A DNA stretch of 8,042 bases, from assembly GCA_030648435.1 (NCBI GenBank), contig JAUSHE010000035.1, positions 1 through 8,042 of the forward strand. The letters are read 5' to 3'. The position numbers were made by a program, and so were the translations under genes. Each line of letters starts with the position of its first letter. Positions within the stretch are counted from its first letter, which is position 1. This document shows, piece after piece, positions 4,489 through 8,042 of the stretch. Below the pieces are notes generated by a model. The model worked only from the letters and a program-made list of their open reading frames with translations. It was not told the DNA's origin and did not search any database. The DNA is from Candidatus Daviesbacteria bacterium. Its GTDB lineage: Bacteria > Patescibacteria > Microgenomatia > Daviesbacterales > UBA10151.

Positions 4489-6657
4489 ATGAAAAGACTT
4501 GTTTTAGTTGATGGTAATGCCCTGCTTCATAGAGCCTATCATGCCGTCCCGCCTTTTACGACTTCCAAAGGTGAGCTGGTTAATGCGGTTTTTGGCTTTT
4601 CCTCCATGGTCTTAAAGGTTATCGGTGAGCTTCATCCGGAGTATTTGGCTATCGCCTGGGATGAAAAAGGCCCCACCTTCAGACATCAGGCCTATACGCA
4701 ATATAAAGCCACCAGAAGCGCTCCTGATGAGGGTTTATCGGGTCAATACAAGAGAGTGCATGAGATAGTGAAAGCTTTTAATATTCCGGAATTTAAGCTG
4801 GCCGGATACGAAGCTGATGATTTAATTGGGACATTGGCGACTCAGGCAGAGAATTTAGAAATTATTATAGTGACAGGGGATAGGGACATCATGCAGTTAA
4901 TTAATGGCAATGTGAAAGTATTTATGCCTAAAAAGACTTTAGCTGATGTGGGGCTCTACGGAGTAGAGGAATTTGTCGTTAAATATGGCTTTATGCCAAA
5001 ACAGCTGACAGATTATAAGGGTTTGGCAGGAGATGCTTCGGATAATATCCCGGGAGTTCCCGGAATAGGGGATATTACAGCTACAAAATTGATCCATCGG
5101 TTTGAGACGATTGAAGGGATATACAAGCCGGAAAATTTGAAAACCTTGCCGGAAAGAACACAAATGCTTCTTGCTGAAGGAGCAGAATCTGCAGTGATGA
5201 GTAAAAAACTGGCCACTTTGGATCTGGAAGCGCCTATTAAGCTGGATCTGGAAAAATGTATCATTCATGATTTTGACAGGGAAAAAGTAGTCGGATTGTT
5301 TGAAGAATTGGAGTTTAGAAGTTTAATTGCAAGAATCCCCGGAGCAGACCGCCTCCGAGGAGTCAAAGCCCTGCCCGTCCGGCAGGCGGGCCACCTCGGA
5401 GGCGTAACGCTGGAATTGGATAAAGAAGTTGAAAAAGTTCTTAAAAAAATGTCTGCAACCGGAGTACTAGTTGATCTTAAGTTTCTGAATGGGTTTGGCA
5501 AGCGGCTAAAAGGTCAACTTACTACTATTGAGAAGGATATTTACTCAAAAGTGGGACACGAGTTTAATCTGAACAGTCCAAAGCAACTGTCTGTGGTATT
5601 GTTTGATGAACTAAAATTGCCGGTTGTCAGGAAAATCAAAACCGGCCGTTCTACTGATGAAACAACTTTGCAACAGTTATCGATTGCCCATCCGGTTGTA
5701 CCGTTACTGCTGGAATACAGGACTCTTTTTAAGCTGGTTTCAACTTATGTGGATGCTCTGCCCAAATCAGTGGGGAAAGATGGCAGGATTCACTCCACTT
5801 TTAATGTAGAGGGAGCTGCCACCGGCAGGCTTTCTTCTCAAGATCCAAATTTACAAAATATTCCTGTTAAAAGTGAGGCTGGCGGGGAGATCCGGAAAGC
5901 ATTTGTAGCCCCCAAAGGCAAAGTTTTACTGGCAGCAGACTATTCACAAATTGAGCTTAGAATCATGGCTCATTTAGCTGATGATCCGGGTTTAAAAAAG
6001 GCTTTTAATGAGGGTTTGGACATTCATACCTTAACCGCCTCAAAAATTTTTAATGTTCCCGTAGAAAAGGTAACCAAGGAGCAGCGGATGGTGGGAAAAA
6101 CCATGAATTTCGCCACCCTTTACGGCCAGGGCCCGCATGCGCTGTCCCGCCAGCTGGGGGTGGAATATGAGGTGGCTCGCCAATATATAGCTGAATATTT
6201 TGAGCAATTTCCCAAAGTAAAAGACTGGATGCAAAAGACTTTAGCCTTTGGCTATGAAAATGGTTATGTGGAAACACTTTGGGGCAGGAAAAGATATATT
6301 CCGGAACTGAAAGCCGATAACAGGATGATTAAATCAGCAGGAGAGCGGGCAGCAGTTAATCATCCTGTTCAAGGCACTGCCGCAGACATGATCAAAAAGG
6401 CCATGGTGGAGATAGATCAGGCGCTAGGCAACAGGCAACAGGCAACAGAAAAGAACTACCGCCTACCGCCTACTGCCTGTCGCCTTATATTGCAGGTTCA
6501 TGATGAGCTTCTTTTTGAATGCGACCCAAAATCTGTTAAAGAAATAGCCAGAATGGTTAAAGATAAAATGGAAAATGCCCTGAAGCTTTCTGTGCCGGTG
6601 GTTGTGGATCTGAAGGTTGGCCTAAGTTGGGGAGAGATGCAGCCTCTAAGCGTTTGA
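4489..6657 (+). CDS. polA: DNA polymerase I lacking the 3'-5' exonuclease domain
   Basis: A 722-residue family A DNA polymerase for gap filling, primer removal and repair. The 5' nuclease domain spans about 1-285: D8 in LVDGNA, YEADD (107-111), TGDRD (129-133) and GDASDNIPGVPGIG (181-194), with the helix-hairpin-helix. It ends at LEFRSLIARI and is followed almost at once by the thumb (VEKVLKKMSATGVLVD). About 140 residues that in Taq form the vestigial exonuclease domain are absent. Polymerase motifs are intact: motif A DYSQIELR (D484), motif B R533-K537-F541-Y545-G, motif C QVHDE (D672, E673). Two palindromic insertions add residues about 288-305 and 646-666. Only a weak TATCAG (4478-4483) and no -35 precede ATG 4489, so expression may depend on the MNT promoter. 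No proofreading is expected. Confidence 0.95.
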   Translation: MKRLVLVDGNALLHRAYHAVPPFTTSKGELVNAVFGFSSMVLKVIGELHPEYLAIAWDEKGPTFRHQAYTQYKATRSAPDEGLSGQYKRVHEIVKAFNIPEFKLAGYEADDLIGTLATQAENLEIIIVTGDRDIMQLINGNVKVFMPKKTLADVGLYGVEEFVVKYGFMPKQLTDYKGLAGDASDNIPGVPGIGDITATKLIHRFETIEGIYKPENLKTLPERTQMLLAEGAESAVMSKKLATLDLEAPIKLDLEKCIIHDFDREKVVGLFEELEFRSLIARIPGADRLRGVKALPVRQAGHLGGVTLELDKEVEKVLKKMSATGVLVDLKFLNGFGKRLKGQLTTIEKDIYSKVGHEFNLNSPKQLSVVLFDELKLPVVRKIKTGRSTDETTLQQLSIAHPVVPLLLEYRTLFKLVSTYVDALPKSVGKDGRIHSTFNVEGAATGRLSSQDPNLQNIPVKSEAGGEIRKAFVAPKGKVLLAADYSQIELRIMAHLADDPGLKKAFNEGLDIHTLTASKIFNVPVEKVTKEQRMVGKTMNFATLYGQGPHALSRQLGVEYEVARQYIAEYFEQFPKVKDWMQKTLAFGYENGYVETLWGRKRYIPELKADNRMIKSAGERAAVNHPVQGTAADMIKKAMVEIDQALGNRQQATEKNYRLPPTACRLILQVHDELLFECDPKSVKEIARMVKDKMENALKLSVPVVVDLKVGLSWGEMQPLSV
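5350..5404. repeat. GC-rich palindromic element inserted in polA at the missing-domain junction
   Basis: Outer arms CGCCTCCGAGG (5350-5360) and CCTCGGAGGCG (5394-5404) are perfect 11-base complements. Inside, CCTGCC (5370-5375) pairs with GGCAGG (5381-5386). The 55 bases are far richer in GC than the surrounding gene and keep the reading frame, encoding about residues 288-305 (RLRGVKALPVRQAG and HLGG). I recall the inner CTGCCCGTCCGGCAGG type and its LPVRQAG translation as recurrent in CPR genomes, but cannot verify this here. It behaves like the in-gene palindromic elements of Rickettsia (RPE). Confidence 0.82.
6425..6485. repeat. Second palindromic repeat element in polA, just before motif C
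   Basis: The left arm (6425-6448) is three near-exact copies of GGCAACA. The right arm (6456-6485) is a run of CCGCCTA/CTGCCTG units that is its imperfect reverse complement, with an A-rich loop between. It encodes about residues 646-666 (GNRQQATEKNYRLPPTAC) between the helix ending in EIDQAL and RLILQVHDEL. Taq has only a short turn there, so the residues look like an inserted loop at the palm tip. The frame is kept. Confidence 0.72.
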
Positions 6658-6716
6658 CGATAGATGATAGAAGGTAGAAGATAGAACTTTGAAGATGGAG
6701 AATGGACGGTAGAAAA
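6658..6716 (+). repeat. Left inverted-repeat arm of the S23 element
   Basis: Purine-rich arm beginning CGATAGATGATAGAAGG and including TTTGAAGAT and GGTAGAAAA. Against the reverse complement of 7094-7150 its first 39 bases match at 32 of 40 aligned positions with one gap; the rest aligns with a 5-base gap. The S23 gene's -35 lies inside it. Confidence 0.75.
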
Positions 6717-6724
6717 GTTATCAT
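6696..6724 (+). promoter_or_regulatory. Promoter of the four-helix-bundle gene
   Basis: -35-like TGGAGA (6696-6701, 4 of 6), a 17-base spacer and -10 TATCAT (6719-6724) end 6 bases before ATG 6731. The same -10-to-ATG spacing occurs at the other leaderless starts here. The promoter is carried within the element. Confidence 0.55.
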
Positions 6725-6730
6725 AAATAC

Positions 6731-7093
6731 ATGATTCAAAGTTTTAAAGACCTAGAGGTTTATAAAGAAAGTTATGAACTAGCAATTATTGTAAACAGAC
6801 TTTGTGGGAAACTTCCTCTTTATGAGAAAAATGATCTGGGTTCTCAGATGAGAAGGTGTTCAAAATCGCCTCCAGCAAATATAGCAGAAGGATGGGCTAA
6901 AAGAAGGTTTGAGAAAGAGTTTAAAAAGCATCTGGATTGTGCTATCGGATCAGCTAACGAGATGGAGGTGCATTTAAATATGGCAAAAGATTTAGGTTAT
7001 CTGAATCAGGTAATTTGCGATGAGCTTATTAATAGATATATTGCGTTAGGTGGGAAACTAACCAATCTTAGAAATAATTGGAAAACTTATTAG
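6731..7093 (+). CDS. Four-helix-bundle protein (23S rRNA intervening-sequence family)
   Basis: A 120-residue protein of the S23/IVP four-helix-bundle family. Family marks are the opening FKDLEVYKESYELAIIVNRL (5-24), then LGSQMRRCSKSPPANIAEGW (36-55, the usual LxxQxRRAxxSIPxNIAEG), and the GSANEMEVHLNMAKDLGYL region in the last helices. Length is normal for the family. Members form ring-shaped oligomers with basic surfaces and are thought to bind nucleic acid; the biochemical role is not settled. It sits alone between polA and a convergent gene, enclosed by inverted repeats with its own promoter, so it is an inserted unit rather than part of a polA operon. The usual SIP is SPP here (SKSPPANIAEG). 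Confidence 0.9.
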   Translation: MIQSFKDLEVYKESYELAIIVNRLCGKLPLYEKNDLGSQMRRCSKSPPANIAEGWAKRRFEKEFKKHLDCAIGSANEMEVHLNMAKDLGYLNQVICDELINRYIALGGKLTNLRNNWKTY

Positions 7094-7150
7094 TCTATTT
7101 TCTACCTTCAATCTTCAAAAATTCTACCATCTATTTTCTATTATCTACCG
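7094..7150 (-). repeat. Right inverted-repeat arm of the S23 element
   Basis: Pyrimidine-rich on the + strand (CTATTTTCTACCTTCAATC and so on). Its reverse complement starts CGGTAGATAATAGAAAATAG and aligns with the left arm. It begins right after the S23 stop codon (TAG 7091-7093). In RNA read through from polA the two arms could pair into a long stem that might also end transcription between the two convergent genes. Confidence 0.72.
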
Positions 7151-7156
7151 TCTAGA

Positions 7157-8042
7157 TCATACCACCATTTTTTTAACCGTTCTTTGCTCTGTTTCAAATT
7201 TAATAAACCCTGTTTTTTCCAGGATCAGGAAAATCAGCCAAAGCAGGGGAGGAACCAGAAGATTGAGGATGGAGGTTAGAGATTGGAGGGTCAGGAATAA
7301 TAATACGGCTAAAATTGCCGGAATAAAACTCTGATATGGTTTAATAAAGCCCTGGATTTGGTCTTTGACAGTTTGCTTAATAGTGTCTTTTATTAAATCC
7401 GCCGGAGCCTGATTTAAGGTATCTAAGATTTTAGGATCCAGACCTGATTGTTTCAGTAGGTTAGGATTCTGTTTCAGAAGTTCTAATTGATCGGGATTAA
7501 TGGTAGGCAGTTGGGCCTGTTCTGTGGGGAGTGGGGTCATTTTGAGTGCTGTATCAATTAGAGTATCAGGAATTTGGAAGCCATTCTGGGCAATGATTCT
7601 GCTTGTTGTCAGAAAAAAGACCAGACAAAAAGACAAAATTAAAAATCCCGATAGATGCTTGATAGACGGCCCCAAAAGTGTGGAGGGCTGGAAGGTTAGG
7701 TAGCTTTTTAAAGCATTATCCAGTGATACATAAGTTAAGAGCAAACTTACAAAAATTGCCGCAACAAAGATCAACCCTAAGGGCATCGGCAGAAATACTA
7801 AAGATATGATTGCGCCTATTAAGACAACAGGTAATACCAGTTTCCAGCTGGAAGCAATCGTAGCGAATACAGTAAATAGTAAACTTGATAAGGAAACAAA
7901 AGCAGAAATTGTAATCAACTGGATTAAAGTGTCTGAGGATAGAGAAAAGATAAAGTCGTAGGATTCTAAAAGAGGAGTAAGCTGGTAAAAAAACAGCCCC
8001 AAGATAATTAAGAAAAAAGGAGCAAAGATAAGTTTTTTAAGC
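7157..8042 (-). CDS. Multi-pass membrane protein, unknown family (5' end outside window)
   Basis: The frame runs from the right edge (first full codon 8041-8039) to TGA 7159-7157, giving 294 visible residues. An in-frame TTG at 8002 is not the likely start: the codons before it (KKLIFAPFFLIILG) stay open and form the start of the first hydrophobic segment. The layout is several N-terminal membrane segments, then a polar stretch rich in Pro, Gln and Leu (IPDTLIDTALKMTPLPTEQ, then NPDQLELLKQNPNLLKQSG), then two hydrophobic segments (SFIPAILAVLLFLTLQSL and LLVPPLLWLIFLIL) and a basic tail. The polar part is probably an extracytoplasmic or cytoplasmic loop of about 100 residues. I do not recognise the family. 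It is convergent with polA and separated from it only by the S23 element. Confidence 0.78.
   Translation of the reverse strand, partial: LKKLIFAPFFLIILGLFFYQLTPLLESYDFIFSLSSDTLIQLITISAFVSLSSLLFTVFATIASSWKLVLPVVLIGAIISLVFLPMPLGLIFVAAIFVSLLLTYVSLDNALKSYLTFQPSTLLGPSIKHLSGFLILSFCLVFFLTTSRIIAQNGFQIPDTLIDTALKMTPLPTEQAQLPTINPDQLELLKQNPNLLKQSGLDPKILDTLNQAPADLIKDTIKQTVKDQIQGFIKPYQSFIPAILAVLLFLTLQSLTSILNLLVPPLLWLIFLILEKTGFIKFETEQRTVKKMVV

Larger units (their letters stand above)
6658..7150 (+). mobile_element. S23-type element: four-helix-bundle gene inside inverted repeats
   Basis: A 493-base unit starts at the base after the polA stop codon and ends 6 bases before the convergent gene's stop codon. 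Its ends are imperfect inverted repeats of about 57-59 bases built of TAGAAGATAGAA-like units, and the middle is one S23-like gene with its own promoter. The layout resembles the intervening sequences that carry S23 genes within bacterial 23S rRNA, here stand-alone between protein genes. No target duplication is obvious and no transposase is encoded, so mobility would be passive or supplied in trans. Its mobile nature is inferred. Confidence 0.6.

Noticed and set aside
4939..5501. Several minus-strand open frames opposite polA
   Set aside because: They lie opposite a well-conserved 5' nuclease domain, lack family motifs and have no promoter; they are shadows of polA codon use.
6557..6739. Minus-strand 60-residue frame over the end of polA and the left repeat arm
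   Set aside because: It is made of repeat-derived sequence and the complement of polA, with no recognisable domain.
7255..7300. Purine-rich repeat-like run (GATTGAGGATGGAGG and so on) that resembles the S23 arms
   Set aside because: On the minus strand it encodes a Leu/Ser-rich membrane segment of the real gene; the pattern is explained by repeated Leu codons, and it has no inverted partner.
8000..8002. TTG start for the right-end membrane protein
   Set aside because: The frame is open upstream to the window edge and encodes a hydrophobic stretch continuous with the first membrane segment, so the true start is outside.
1..8042. CRISPR array, tRNA, rRNA or transposase
   Set aside because: No regularly spaced direct repeats, no cloverleaf or rRNA-like sequence and no transposase or integrase motifs were seen on either strand.

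Overview
The window looks like a chromosomal segment of a Patescibacteria/CPR bacterium, probably near the Microgenomates. This assignment is inferred from gene style, not from a marker gene. The supporting signs are: AT-rich, tightly packed short genes; promoters whose -10 box lies only 6-7 nt before the ATG, implying leaderless mRNAs; palindromic repeats inserted in frame inside a protein gene; a stand-alone four-helix-bundle (S23-type) gene inside TAGAAGATAGAA-type repeats; and several decayed toxin-antitoxin modules.

Left part (1-3101): the 3' end of an unrecognised gene (2-172, +) meets tail to tail a family 2 glycosyltransferase (875-174, -). A compact divergent promoter region (876-931) separates that gene from a three-gene + strand operon: a small polytopic membrane protein (932-1378), a second GT2 glycosyltransferase (1371-2099) and a membrane-anchored clan GH-A-like glycoside hydrolase (2103-3101). 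This is probably a surface-glycan locus.

Middle part (3102-4488): an accessory region of toxin-antitoxin debris. On the - strand an intact RelB/DinJ-like antitoxin (3751-3467) overlaps a RelE/YafQ-like toxin cut short after 51 residues (3470-3315). The toxin runs into an orphan hydrophobic reading frame with no start codon. On the + strand there is a duplicate of the first 25 codons of polA (3828-3902) with its own near-consensus promoter, then an intact MNT nucleotidyltransferase antitoxin (3942-4229), then a HEPN toxin pseudogene with an internal deletion and frameshift (4226-4476). The full polA starts 12 nt later at 4489.

Right part (4489-8042): polA (722 aa) has a 5' nuclease domain and a polymerase domain but lacks the whole 3'-5' exonuclease-like domain. 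A GC-rich palindromic element lies exactly at that junction, and a second palindromic element lies just before catalytic motif C. Directly after the polA stop codon lies a 0.5-kb inverted-repeat-bounded unit carrying an S23-like four-helix-bundle gene. A convergent multi-pass membrane protein gene (from 8042 to 7157, 5' end outside the window) closes the segment.

The main story is that polA has been invaded four times: a TA module plus duplicated start at its 5' end, two in-frame palindromic insertions inside it, and an S23 element at its 3' end. The two copies of the polA start differ at 12 of 75 bases, and every difference is synonymous. The downstream copy therefore probably arrived from a relative rather than by a recent local duplication.
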